Source of the DNA: Pseudomonas sp. RIT-562
GTDB taxonomy: Bacteria > Pseudomonadota > Gammaproteobacteria > Pseudomonadales > Pseudomonadaceae
Length of the DNA: 64,000 nt
Assembly (NCBI RefSeq): GCF_026241895.1
Contig: NZ_JAPJIV010000021.1
Location: 1-64,000 of the forward strand
Direction of reading: 5' to 3'
The position numbers were made by a program, and so were the translations under genes. A model generated the notes under the pieces. It made no database searches. It saw only the letters and a list, made by a program, of their open reading frames with translations, and was not told the origin of the DNA. Below, piece after piece: positions 15,209-23,814 of the stretch (its first letter is position 1; each line of letters opens with the position of its first letter).

Positions 15209-17077
15209 TCAGGCCGGTGCGGTGGCGACGATGTCGTCGATTGATGCACCTGCTTCGGCGCTGCGCAGGTAGGTCTGGTACAACGCCGCGTACGCTCCAC
15301 CCTGGGCGATCAACTGGCGGTGTGGTCCCTGTTCGACCAGGCGACCATGGCGAATGACCGCAATGCGATCGGCATCTCGAATGGTTGCCAGGCGGTGGGC
15401 GATGATGATCGCGGTGCGGCCCTCGCACAGCCGGCGAAAGGCTCGCTGGATGCGCCGTTCGGTGTGGATGTCGACAGCCGAGGTGGCTTCGTCCAGCACC
15501 AGCACAGCCGGGTCGGCGAGGTAGGCGCGCACCAGGCACACCAACTGGCGCTGGCCATGGCTCAAGTGCCCGCCCAGTGGCCCGACTTCGGTCTGGTACT
15601 GGCGCGGCAGGCGCTCCAGTACCTCGTCCGCTCCCAGCTCCCGCGCCGCTGCGATCAGCCGCGCGTCGTCGGCTTGCGGAGCGGCCAGGCGCAGGTTGTC
15701 GAGGATGCTGCCGCTGAACAACACATTGTCCTGCAGCACCACGCCGACATTGCGCCGCAGTTCGTGCTGGGTGAGGTGGCGCACATCAATGCCGTCGAGC
15801 TTGACCGCCCCCGACTGCACCTCGTAGAACCGCGTGAGCAACTGCACCAGGGTGCTTTTGCCATGACCCGAGGGGCCGACTATCGCCACCACTTCACCGG
15901 CGGCAATCTGCAGGTCGAGGTCATTGATTACCGGGGTAGTGCTGCTGGCATCGTAGGCAAATCGCACCTGCTCGAAGCTCACTGCACCGCGGGCCTTGCC
16001 CAGGTGTTGCGGGGTGGAGGTGTCGTTGATCTGTGGTTGCGTGTCGAGCAGCAGGAAGATCCGTTGCGCCGAGGCCGAGCCGGTGGCGTAACGCTCGAAC
16101 AGGTCGGAGAGTTCCTGCAGCGGTCCGAGAAACAGGAACACGTAGAACAGGCTCTCCGCGACCTGGCCTACCGTCACCTGCTCTTGCGCCAGGCCATAGC
16201 CCCCCACCAGCAACAACAGCGCCATGCCGGCAGAACTCAGCAGCGCAGTGAATGGCGCAAACCAGCTGGAGCGCAGGCTGCCGCGAATCAGCGCCTGGTT
16301 GAAATCCTCCAGCAGGCCACGATAACGCCGCAGATTCGGTGCTTGTTGCACGCATTGCTGCAACATTCGCGCACCGCTGACGCTCTCCACCAGATGGGCG
16401 GTGAATCGACTGCGATTTTCCGCGACTTTGGCCCAGTTGCGCTGGGAAATGCGCTTGAAACTCCAGGTCGCCAGCACCAGCAGCGGTACGGTGGCCGCCA
16501 GGCTGAGAAAGAATCGCGGGTCGATGCGCCATAACATCACCGCCGCCAACCCACAGCGCAGCAGCGCGCCCAGCAATTCCGGCGGGCCCTGGATCAGCAA
16601 TGGTTCAAGGGCGTCGACGTCGCGGTCGGCGCGGGAAATGATGCGCCCGGCCTTGGTCCGGTCGAAGTAGCCGACACTCAGGCTCTGCACATGGGCAAAC
16701 ACCCGCACGCGCAACTCGTTGAGTACGCGGATCGCCGCGCTGCCGGCGATGAACTGCGAGACGCCCGCCAGCAGGAAGCGCCCCAGCCAACTGGCGGCCA
16801 GGCCCAGGCCGAGCCACAGCACCAGGCGCTCGTCCAGCAGCCAGTGATCGTGCTGCTGGATCAGCCCGCGGTCGAGCAACTCGCGCACGAACCACGGTCG
16901 CAGGAACACCGTAAACACCAGCAGTATCTCGATGCCGATGACCCCGAAGATAGGCCGGCGGATCGGTCGCAACAGTGGCAACAGCCGGCTGAACATGCTG
17001 CGGTCGAGGGCCTTCCTGGCAAGCACTTCTTCAATTTCAATATCGCTCAAGGCCTTGCCGGCGATTGGGTTAGCCAT
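15209..17077 (-). CDS. ABC exporter half-transporter B (catalytically canonical subunit)
   Basis: A 622-residue TMD-NBD protein: six hydrophobic segments in the first 330 residues, then an ATPase with Walker A GPSGHGKST, signature LSHGQRQL (degenerate LSGGQ), Walker B VLVLDEATSAVD and switch His in IIIAHRLATI. The start at 17077 (MANPIAGK) overlaps the stop of subunit A by 8 bp. A degenerate signature with an intact catalytic Glu and His is exactly complementary to subunit A, so the two should form one heterodimeric exporter. Met and Cys are not strongly depleted (5 and 4). Its substrate may be the desulfurised product; that is inference from the neighbourhood. Confidence 0.85.
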   Translation of the reverse strand: MANPIAGKALSDIEIEEVLARKALDRSMFSRLLPLLRPIRRPIFGVIGIEILLVFTVFLRPWFVRELLDRGLIQQHDHWLLDERLVLWLGLGLAASWLGRFLLAGVSQFIAGSAAIRVLNELRVRVFAHVQSLSVGYFDRTKAGRIISRADRDVDALEPLLIQGPPELLGALLRCGLAAVMLWRIDPRFFLSLAATVPLLVLATWSFKRISQRNWAKVAENRSRFTAHLVESVSGARMLQQCVQQAPNLRRYRGLLEDFNQALIRGSLRSSWFAPFTALLSSAGMALLLLVGGYGLAQEQVTVGQVAESLFYVFLFLGPLQELSDLFERYATGSASAQRIFLLLDTQPQINDTSTPQHLGKARGAVSFEQVRFAYDASSTTPVINDLDLQIAAGEVVAIVGPSGHGKSTLVQLLTRFYEVQSGAVKLDGIDVRHLTQHELRRNVGVVLQDNVLFSGSILDNLRLAAPQADDARLIAAARELGADEVLERLPRQYQTEVGPLGGHLSHGQRQLVCLVRAYLADPAVLVLDEATSAVDIHTERRIQRAFRRLCEGRTAIIIAHRLATIRDADRIAVIRHGRLVEQGPHRQLIAQGGAYAALYQTYLRSAEAGASIDDIVATAPA

Positions 17078-18851
17078 GGTCGATCCCCAGCAGGTCGCGG
17101 TAGTCCGGATTGGTGGTGAGTAACTCTTCGTGACGGCCACTGGCGCTGATTTTGCCGTCCTGCAGCATCAGCACGCGGTCTGCCAGGAGGATGGTCGAGA
17201 GCTTGCTGGAGATCACCAGCAGTGTGGTGGCCCGGCCCTGGTCGCGACGCAATTGGCGAATGTTGCCCAGCACCTGGCGTTCGCTGATGGCGTCGAGGGC
17301 GCTGGTGGCATCGTCCAGGCACAGAATGTCCGGCTCGCCGAGCAGTGCGCGCGCCAGGCTCAAGCGCTGGCGTTGCCCGCCGGACAGCGTCACGCCGCGA
17401 TCGCCCAGGGGTGTGGCCAGGCCTTGCGGCAGGCGTTCCAGTACGTCCTCGGCAGCGGCCAGGCGCAATCCCTGGCGCAGCTGGTCATCGCTGGCGTGGG
17501 GGGCGGTCAGTCGCAGATTGGCCGCCAGGGTGTCGGAAAACAGAAAACTTTCCTGCGGCACCACGTGTACCCGGCGCCGCAGTTGCTCCAGGTTGACCTG
17601 GCGAATGTCATGCCAGCCGGCGCTGTCCGAACCGATCAGCACGCGTCCGCTACTGACGTCGCTGAGGCGTGGCAATAAGCTCGCCAGCAGGCTTTTGCCG
17701 GTGCCGGTAGCGCCGACGAGGGCGACAATTTCGCCGGGCTGCACGCTCAGCGAACAGTCGCGCAAAATGTCCAGGCCACCGCCGGGAGCACTGACGCTGA
17801 CCCGTTCCAGTTTCAGCCCCAGCGGCGTGTCGGGGAGGCTGGCGCTGCCGCTGCGGATCGCCGCCGGTTCGTCGAGCAATTGCCAGATGCGCTCGGCGCT
17901 GGAGCGCGCATCGGCGAATGTCTGCATCACGCGGCCGATGCCTTCGATGCGAAATACCAGGGTGGTGGCAATCAGCAGCGAGGTCACCAGTTCACCGATG
18001 CCCAGCTGCGCGTTTGCCACCAGGTGCGCCCCGTACACCAGAATCCACACGTGTCCCAGCGCGACCACCGCCTGGGGCAGGGGAATCCGCGAACTGGAGT
18101 AGGCGAGGGCCTGGCGGGCATGCTCGGCGAACACGCCCACCTGCTCGGCGAAGCGCTGGATGCGGCTGTGCTCCAGGCCAAAGGATTTGATTACCCGCAC
18201 GCCACCGATGCCTTCGCTGAGGTCCTGATTGACCCGGTCATAGGCTTCACCCACGGCGCGGTCGAGGCTGACCAGGCGATCGGTCTGACGCACGAATATC
18301 CACAGGCCGAACACCGTCAGCAATAGCGGCACCGCACCCAGCAGCGGGTTGTACCAGCTCAGCAGGCCAACGGTGGCCAGGACCACCAGCGGAGTTTCCA
18401 CCACCTGGCGCCAGAAGCTGATCAGCGCATCGCGCACCTTGTCGGCATCGCGAGTAGTGCGGGTGATCATTTCGCCCATGCCGTGCTGCCAGTGATAACC
18501 CAGGTGCAGGGTTTGCACCTGCTGCAGAATTCGTTCGCGCAGGCGGGTCAGCAGTTCCTGGCTGAGCACCAGCGACAACACGCTGGCGGCGTATTGCAAC
18601 ACGCCCCGGCCCAGGGCCACGGCCAGCATCAGCCACAGCCAGGACCAGCCCAGGCTGGCGTCGAGACTGCCGTCGGCGTGGCGAACCACCGCGCGGCCGG
18701 CGCTGACGTCGTTGACCGCGTGGCCGATCAGCCATTGCTGCCAGACCAGTCCGAGGTTCACCGCGATGTACAACGCCGCCACGAGGGCGAAGCGCCAGGG
18801 CATCTCCCGGTAGATCGCCAGGCTGCGCAAGAGAGGGTGTTTTTCGATCAT
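17070..18851 (-). CDS. ABC exporter half-transporter A (degenerate-site subunit)
   Basis: A TMD-NBD half-transporter of 593 residues from the ATG at 18851 (MIEKHPLLRS). The NBD has Walker A GATGTGKS, signature LSGGQRQR, Walker B ILCLDDATSALD (Asp in place of the catalytic Glu) and VISSKLST, where the switch His is Ser. These substitutions mark the non-catalytic site of heterodimeric exporters of the LmrCD/TM287-288 kind. A frame open to 19085 runs into the preceding gene and is ignored. It lies 62 bp after the SfnB-like gene and overlaps subunit B. Confidence 0.85.
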   Translation of the reverse strand: MIEKHPLLRSLAIYREMPWRFALVAALYIAVNLGLVWQQWLIGHAVNDVSAGRAVVRHADGSLDASLGWSWLWLMLAVALGRGVLQYAASVLSLVLSQELLTRLRERILQQVQTLHLGYHWQHGMGEMITRTTRDADKVRDALISFWRQVVETPLVVLATVGLLSWYNPLLGAVPLLLTVFGLWIFVRQTDRLVSLDRAVGEAYDRVNQDLSEGIGGVRVIKSFGLEHSRIQRFAEQVGVFAEHARQALAYSSSRIPLPQAVVALGHVWILVYGAHLVANAQLGIGELVTSLLIATTLVFRIEGIGRVMQTFADARSSAERIWQLLDEPAAIRSGSASLPDTPLGLKLERVSVSAPGGGLDILRDCSLSVQPGEIVALVGATGTGKSLLASLLPRLSDVSSGRVLIGSDSAGWHDIRQVNLEQLRRRVHVVPQESFLFSDTLAANLRLTAPHASDDQLRQGLRLAAAEDVLERLPQGLATPLGDRGVTLSGGQRQRLSLARALLGEPDILCLDDATSALDAISERQVLGNIRQLRRDQGRATTLLVISSKLSTILLADRVLMLQDGKISASGRHEELLTTNPDYRDLLGIDHG

Positions 18852-18913
18852 GAAAAAGCTCTGTGTGGTGTGCGCGGCAAGCCGCGCCGGATATTTCCAG
18901 GGGTATTTGCGGA

Positions 18914-20182
18914 TCACCGAACCTCGGTGGTCGCACCCTGTTTTTCCTTGGCATTGAGGATCGCCGTGTACTCGCCCGGGTCCACTGCGTTGAGGTAGAA
19001 ATTGCCCACGTGGTGCAGACGCCAGCGAATCGGATCGTGGGTGGTATGCACCCTCGCATTGCGCCAGAAGCGGTCCAGGTTCCATTTGCTCAACGACGAG
19101 CTGGCGCCGAGCAGGGAGAAAATATCGCTGGAGATCTTCAGTGAAGCCGCGTCGGAGTGAGCGCGGGCGGTGGCCACCGACAGGATCAGCTCGTCCTGCA
19201 AGGCTTTGTTGTCGGGGTCCAGTTCATGCTGGTCGAACACCCGGGCGGCGTCGCGCAGCAACGACTGGGCGCCACGCAGGGCCACGGCGTATTCACCAAT
19301 CTGCTTGATGATGTGCGGCTCCTGATTGGCCTGGTCGACGCCGCTTTCCACCCATGGGCGGGCGTGGTGATTGAGATAGTCCACCGCCGCAGACAGTGCG
19401 CCTTCGGCAATGCCGGTGTCGATCGCCGCGTGGAGGATCTGCGGGAAGGTCAATCCGGTGCGTTTCATCGGCCCTTTGCGCTGGGAGACAAAACCTTCAT
19501 CGAGTTCGATGTTGTCGAAAATCACCGTACCGCTGACCGAATTTTTCTGGCCGAACGCTTCCCAGTCGTCCACCAGCGTCAGGCCCGGTGTATTGCGATT
19601 GAGCAGCACCCCGGCGCCGCCGTCATCACTGGCAGCGGTCAGGGAGATCCACTCGGCCAGGTACGAACCGGTGGAGTAGAACTTGCTGCCATTGAGGATC
19701 AGCTTGCCGTCGGCGCGGCGTTCGACCCGGGTCTTGAGGGCGAATTTGTTCTTGCCGCCCACCTCCGCCAAGGCATTGCCAAAGCGTTTGCCGGCCAGCA
19801 CGTCGCGAACCAGGCGGTCGCGAATTGCGTCAGGGTAGCCGCTGAAGATCCCTCGCAGCATCACGTTATGAATTTGCAGCAGTTGCCCGACACCGCCGTC
19901 GGCCACCGAAATCAGGCGCACGGTTTCCACAATGGTTTCCACCGACGCACCAAGTCCGCCAAATGCCTTGGGTACGCCAATGGCGGTCAAGCCACTTTCC
20001 GATAGCAGTTGCGCCTGACGCCGTGGCAGCTGGCCGTTCTGACTGGCGTCGGCGGCGATTTCCGCGATTTCCAGGGCGACTTCCCTGGCCACCGCAATGG
20101 CTTGGGCTTCGCTGTCCAACAGGCGGATTGGCGCCTGCTCTTGAATGAGTTGTCCGGCGGGATCGTGTTCAACTTTGCTCAT
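18914..20182 (-). CDS. Acyl-CoA-dehydrogenase-fold flavin monooxygenase, SfnB/DszC-like
   Basis: A 422-residue protein of the acyl-CoA dehydrogenase fold: helical N-terminal domain (1-130), beta domain with KLILNGSKFYSTGSYLAEWI and GTVIFDNIELDEGFV, and C-terminal helical bundle with SLLGASSSLSKWNLDRFWRNARVHTTHDPIRWRLHHVGNF. The C-terminal arginine and histidine pattern is that of the SfnB/DszC/SoxC group, flavin monooxygenases that oxidise sulfur compounds, not of true acyl-CoA dehydrogenases. It has no Cys and three Met. It heads a minus-strand operon with the two exporter subunits, 250 bp from the shared motif at 20429, and faces the third desulfinase homologue divergently. Confidence 0.82.
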   Translation of the reverse strand: MSKVEHDPAGQLIQEQAPIRLLDSEAQAIAVAREVALEIAEIAADASQNGQLPRRQAQLLSESGLTAIGVPKAFGGLGASVETIVETVRLISVADGGVGQLLQIHNVMLRGIFSGYPDAIRDRLVRDVLAGKRFGNALAEVGGKNKFALKTRVERRADGKLILNGSKFYSTGSYLAEWISLTAASDDGGAGVLLNRNTPGLTLVDDWEAFGQKNSVSGTVIFDNIELDEGFVSQRKGPMKRTGLTFPQILHAAIDTGIAEGALSAAVDYLNHHARPWVESGVDQANQEPHIIKQIGEYAVALRGAQSLLRDAARVFDQHELDPDNKALQDELILSVATARAHSDAASLKISSDIFSLLGASSSLSKWNLDRFWRNARVHTTHDPIRWRLHHVGNFYLNAVDPGEYTAILNAKEKQGATTEVR

Positions 20183-20220
20183 TGTTATACCTCTGATAAT
20201 TGGTTTGTTGAGTCGCGGGC

Positions 20221-20348
20221 GCCATCGCTGGCAAGCCAGCTCCTACAAAAGCTGCGTAATTCCCTGTAGGAGCCGGCTTGCCGGCGATGGCGTCAGAAAG
20301 ATCGATGCAAGGCTCAAGGGCGCCATCGCTGGCAAGCCAGCTCCTACA
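20221..20348. repeat. Three REP copies in the divergent region
   Basis: Inverted, forward and inverted REP copies (CGCCATCGCTGGCAAGCC; GTAGGAGCCGGCTTGCCGG; CGCCATCGCTGGCAAGCC) fill the leader of the SfnB-like gene. The rest of the 449-bp gap (20183-20631) holds the regulatory elements listed next and no gene. Confidence 0.88.
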
Positions 20349-20371
20349 AGGGCAGGCGTTATCAGGCCTTG

Positions 20372-20387
20372 AGCAAGTTCTGCGCCA
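20372..20387 (-). promoter_or_regulatory. Possible sigma54 promoter of the SfnB-like/exporter operon
   Basis: The minus strand reads TGGCGCAGAACTTGCT: TGGC and TTGCT match and GG-N10-GC spacing holds, but the middle of the -24 box deviates. The leader would be about 180 nt and cross the REP copies. Weaker than the other four sites. Confidence 0.4.
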
Positions 20388-20428
20388 AACGCCCGAACGC
20401 CCACTGCGCGGGGGGCAGCGGGCGGTGG

Positions 20429-20445
20429 GTGTTGCTGCAGCAGCA
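20429..20445 (+). promoter_or_regulatory. Shared upstream motif, copy 4 (between divergent operons)
   Basis: GTGTTGCTGCAGCAGCA, about 128 bp upstream of the plus-strand sigma54 promoter and 42 bp from the possible minus-strand one. A looser repeat, TTGCTGG-CAGG-CCAGCAA, lies about 35 bp downstream at about 20490-20510. One site could serve both directions. Confidence 0.65.
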
Positions 20446-20572
20446 CCCTCGGCGAGGCGACTGCTCGGCCAGCAGCAGTCACCGCGCAATTGTTGCTGGC
20501 AGGCCAGCAATCAGCGCCTGGCGGGGCTTCGGTGGCAGGCGCAACCCCGCGCAAACCGGGCTTTTCAGCTGT

Positions 20573-20588
20573 TGGCACGAGCGCTGCA
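20573..20588 (+). promoter_or_regulatory. Sigma54 promoter of the desulfinase-aldolase-monooxygenase-Opp operon
   Basis: TGGCACGAGCGCTGCA, one mismatch to TGGCACG-N4-TTGCW. Start would be near 20599, 33 nt before the ATG at 20632. Confidence 0.8.
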
Positions 20589-20631
20589 ATGGCTTGGCAA
20601 CAGTCGCTTGCCCAACTCAACGGAGCTGCCC

Positions 20632-21687
20632 ATGACGCTTGCTGCCAAACAATCCCTACCTGCTGTCCAGGCCGAACTGGAGCAGATCTGGTTCACCCGC
20701 TGCCCGGTGCCGACCGCTTCCGGTATTGCCTACAAACTCGGTTGGCTCAGCGAAGAATTTGCCGCTGATGGCCTGCCCGTATCGACCCTGCAGGAAGCCC
20801 GGCAACTGGGGCACCATCACTACGATCACGAACTGCCAGGCCTGTTTCGCGAAGGCGGCAACGTCCCGGCCCTGGCGGCGCGGGCGGCGGGCGCGCCGAG
20901 TCGCCTGATTGGCCTGACCTGGATCGAGGAATGGCAGACCATCCTGGTCCGTCCCGACTCCGGCATCCGTGGTCCGCAAGATCTCAAGGGCAAGCGCCTG
21001 GCGCTGCCGGCCTGGGGTGAGAACCGTCCTGGCAGCATCGCTCGCGCCATGAGCCTGCACGGCTACAAAGGGGCGCTAAGCCTGGCGGGGCTGGGCTTCG
21101 ACGACGTGGAACTGGTGGAAGTTGCCCTGCAGAATCAGGAGCAGGCGGCAAATCCCCAAGAGGGTCTGCAACGCCTGTGGTCGGGCCTCGACTACCTGGT
21201 GCGCGGCGAAGTCGATGCGGTGTACGTCAAGGGCGCCTCTGCGGCCGATGCGGCGCGGCGCCTTGGCCTGGTGGTGGGTATCGACCTCGACCAGATCAGC
21301 GACCCGCGCTACCGGATCAACAACGGCACGCCGCGGCCAATCACCGTGCACCAGAGCCTGCTCGGCAACCATTTTGACTTGGTGGTGCGCTTCCTCGCGC
21401 AAACCCTCAGTGCTGCCGACTGGGCCGCCAGCAACCGCGACGCGCTGAACGCGATCCTTGAAGAAGAAACCCGGGCCGGCAGCGCCGGAGTCGCCGAGGC
21501 CTATCGCGGTGACTTCCATACCACGCTCGCCCCGGACCTGTCGGCGCAGCGCCTGGAGTTCCTCGATATCCAGAAAGATTTCCTCTACCTGCACGGGTTC
21601 CTCGAACGCGATTTTGCCATCGCCGACTGGGTCGATCCGCGCCCGTTGCAAGCCGCCCATGAACTGCTGGCCAAGCGCCGCGCCTGA
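20632..21687 (+). CDS. DszB-type desulfinase homologue, third copy, intact triad
   Basis: A protein of 351 residues without signal peptide. Cys24 (FTRCPVP), His63 and Arg73 (HHHYDHELPGLFREGGNVPAL) correspond to DszB Cys27, His60 and Arg70, again with ten residues between His and Arg. Cys24 is the only cysteine; Met occurs at position 1 and once more (RAMSLHG). It is more diverged from the other two copies than they are from each other, suggesting a different sulfinate. The ATG at 20632 has GGAG seven bases upstream; an open frame reaching back to 20278 crosses the promoter and is ignored. It leads a plus-strand operon running to 29101. Confidence 0.77.
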   Translation: MTLAAKQSLPAVQAELEQIWFTRCPVPTASGIAYKLGWLSEEFAADGLPVSTLQEARQLGHHHYDHELPGLFREGGNVPALAARAAGAPSRLIGLTWIEEWQTILVRPDSGIRGPQDLKGKRLALPAWGENRPGSIARAMSLHGYKGALSLAGLGFDDVELVEVALQNQEQAANPQEGLQRLWSGLDYLVRGEVDAVYVKGASAADAARRLGLVVGIDLDQISDPRYRINNGTPRPITVHQSLLGNHFDLVVRFLAQTLSAADWAASNRDALNAILEEETRAGSAGVAEAYRGDFHTTLAPDLSAQRLEFLDIQKDFLYLHGFLERDFAIADWVDPRPLQAAHELLAKRRA

Positions 21688-21703
21688 TTCGGAGAACACC
21701 GCC

Positions 21704-22435
21704 ATGACCGTCCTCATCAACGAGCAACTGATCAGCGAAGAGCTGAAAAACTTCATCGACAAGGTGCTGGTCGAGGCCGAAGAAGCCTTTACCGTGTTCC
21801 GTGAAACCAACACCATCACCGCCAATGGCACCGTCGGCTTCATCGAGCGCGTACCGGGCCAGGAACTGCTGGTATCGGTGAACTACGGTGGTCCGTGGAA
21901 TTACCGCAAGCCCCTGCAGGCCACGGTCACCGACTTCGCCGGCAAGGTGATCTACGGCAAGGGCAAGGGCGGATTGGGCCGCTACACCAAACTGTTCCAG
22001 CAACATCCTGACGTCACCACCGTGTCCCATGTGCACTCGCCCTACCTGGGCGCCTGGGCGCAAACCCACCGCACCTTGCCCTTCCATTACGTGCCGGTGC
22101 AGCGTTATCAGCTCGCCCGCGAACTGCCGGTGTACATCGACCGCCGCCAGCCGGAAGTGGATTTCATCCTCGACAAGATTGCCGAAAACCCCTTCAACCT
22201 GGCGATCCTCGAGGCCAACGGCGGCTCTACCGTGTGGGGCAAGCAGGGCCTGCGCGCCACTGCGAAATTCATCCTGCTGCTGGAGGAGGGGGCGCAACTG
22301 CAACTGCTGGCCGACGCCCTCGGCGGCTCCCGTGCTTATGGCCCTGGCGTGCTGACCCAGCAATGGAAAATGAGCGGGCTGTATGACCAGGCTACCGAAC
22401 TGGGACTGGTGCCCGCCTTCGATCGAAGCAGCTAA
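21704..22435 (+). CDS. Class II aldolase/adducin-family protein
   Basis: A 243-residue protein with the class II aldolase pattern VSHVHSPYLGAWAQTHRTLPFHYVPVQRY (metal-binding His pair near residues 110-112) and FNLAILEANGGSTVWGKQGL. Members of this fold include fuculose-phosphate aldolase and decarboxylases. The usual third metal His in the LxxHG region is replaced by an EANGGS context, so activity is uncertain. No Cys and two Met were seen. It starts 16 bp after the desulfinase homologue. A role in processing the carbon skeleton after desulfurisation is inference. Confidence 0.72.
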   Translation: MTVLINEQLISEELKNFIDKVLVEAEEAFTVFRETNTITANGTVGFIERVPGQELLVSVNYGGPWNYRKPLQATVTDFAGKVIYGKGKGGLGRYTKLFQQHPDVTTVSHVHSPYLGAWAQTHRTLPFHYVPVQRYQLARELPVYIDRRQPEVDFILDKIAENPFNLAILEANGGSTVWGKQGLRATAKFILLLEEGAQLQLLADALGGSRAYGPGVLTQQWKMSGLYDQATELGLVPAFDRSS

Positions 22436-22488
22436 CCGGCGATTTTTTCGGCGGGTAAAACCCTGAATCCCCGGCCGGCGCAAACCCT

Positions 22489-22562
22489 GTAGGAGCCTGG
22501 CTTGCCAGCGATGGCGTCCGCGAGATCGACGCCAGGCTCATCGCCGGCAAGCCGGCTCCTAC
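22489..22562. repeat. REPIN inside the operon
   Basis: A forward REP (GTAGGAGCCTGGCTTGCC) and a shortened inverted one (ATCGCCGGCAAGCCGG, CTCCTAC) lie in the 181-bp gap before the second monooxygenase. No promoter was recognised. Confidence 0.85.
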
Positions 22563-22616
22563 AAGGGCGCATTTACAGCGCTGCAAGCTCGCTACACCTC
22601 TCAAAGGAACACCCCT

Positions 22617-23804
22617 ATGGCGGTAAAAATTCTCTGGTACCTCACCACCCCCGACGGGCCCTATCCGTGGGAGCCCGAGGGCCGCTGGAAAACCGATTTC
22701 GAACACCTCAAGCAGCTCGCCATCGCCAGTGATCGCCTCGGTTATTACGGCTCGCTGCTGGGCTCGAGTCCCAACGAAAGCCTGGCCGTTTCGGCGGCCC
22801 TGATCGATGCCACCAAGCGCCTGCGCTTCCTGGTCGCGCAACACCCCGGCGAACTTTCGCCGGCGGTGTTGGCGAAGTGGGCGCTAACGTTCGATCAGTT
22901 CTCCAACGGTCGCCTGCTGTTCAACGTGGTCAACGGCAATGACGCCGGTCTGGCGACCCTTGGCGTGCACTACCCGCATGACGAACGTTATGCCTTCAGC
23001 CTCGAATACTGGCGCGCGTTCCAGCGCTTCTATGCAGGCGACACCTCGGGGTTCGAAGGCCAGTACGTCAAGCTCGCACCGCGTTCGCCAGCTGCCGCCA
23101 ATCACCCGCTGGGTGGCTGGCATCCGCCGCAGCAAAGGCCCGGTATCCCGCTGTGGGGCGCCGGGACGTCAGGGCCCGGTGTCGCGCATTCGGTGCAACT
23201 GCTCGACGTCTACCTGAGCTTTGCCAACACCCCGCCGAAACTTGGCGAGAAATTTCGCAAGGTCGCCGCTGAAGCCGCAAAAATCGGCCGCGAACTGACC
23301 TTCGGTACGCGCCTGCAAATCATCGTACGCGAAACCGCGGAAGAAGCCTGGGCCCACGCCGAAAAACTCTTGCAGCGCACCTCGCTGCAGACTGCGCGTA
23401 CGGCCATCGAGCGCCAGTTGCCAGCGGGCGAAACCCTGGACAGCTTTCACAGCGAAGACCCGCAGATCCAGCGCAACGTCGAGACCATTCGTGCCGGTCG
23501 CCTGCCCAGTGCCCGGGACCTGGAGATCTACCCGAACGTCTGGCTCGGCCCGAGCCTGTTCGGTTTCAACATCCTCGGCCCGGCTGCCGGCACCTACCTG
23601 GTGGGCAGCGCCGAGCAGGTCGCCGAACGCATTCGTGAATACGAAGCCCAGGGCACATCGGCGTTCATCCTGTCCGGCTTTCCTTTGATTGACGAGGCGC
23701 ACCGGGTCGCGGACCTGCTGTTTCCGCTGCTCGACCTGGATCACGGCTTCGAAGTGCCGGCCCTCGGCGTACACCCGCGGGCGCCAGCGGTCGAGCCGGT
23801 TTGA
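22617..23804 (+). CDS. LLM-class FMNH2-dependent monooxygenase, SsuD-like, second copy
   Basis: A 395-residue protein of the SsuD branch of the luciferase family: ILWYLTTPDGPYPW at the N-terminus, KRLRFLVAQHPGELSP, SNGRLLFNVVNGNDAG, and GTSAFILSGFPLIDEAHRVADLLFPLLD at the end, close to the SsuD C-terminus. It should oxidise an organosulfur substrate with FMNH2 supplied in trans. It has no Cys and a single Met, the start, one of the most extreme compositions in the cluster. AAGGA precedes the ATG. It lies 10 bp before the Opp-type binding protein, so monooxygenase and importer are probably a functional pair. Confidence 0.88.
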   Translation: MAVKILWYLTTPDGPYPWEPEGRWKTDFEHLKQLAIASDRLGYYGSLLGSSPNESLAVSAALIDATKRLRFLVAQHPGELSPAVLAKWALTFDQFSNGRLLFNVVNGNDAGLATLGVHYPHDERYAFSLEYWRAFQRFYAGDTSGFEGQYVKLAPRSPAAANHPLGGWHPPQQRPGIPLWGAGTSGPGVAHSVQLLDVYLSFANTPPKLGEKFRKVAAEAAKIGRELTFGTRLQIIVRETAEEAWAHAEKLLQRTSLQTARTAIERQLPAGETLDSFHSEDPQIQRNVETIRAGRLPSARDLEIYPNVWLGPSLFGFNILGPAAGTYLVGSAEQVAERIREYEAQGTSAFILSGFPLIDEAHRVADLLFPLLDLDHGFEVPALGVHPRAPAVEPV

Positions 23805-23814
23805 GGAGCTAACC

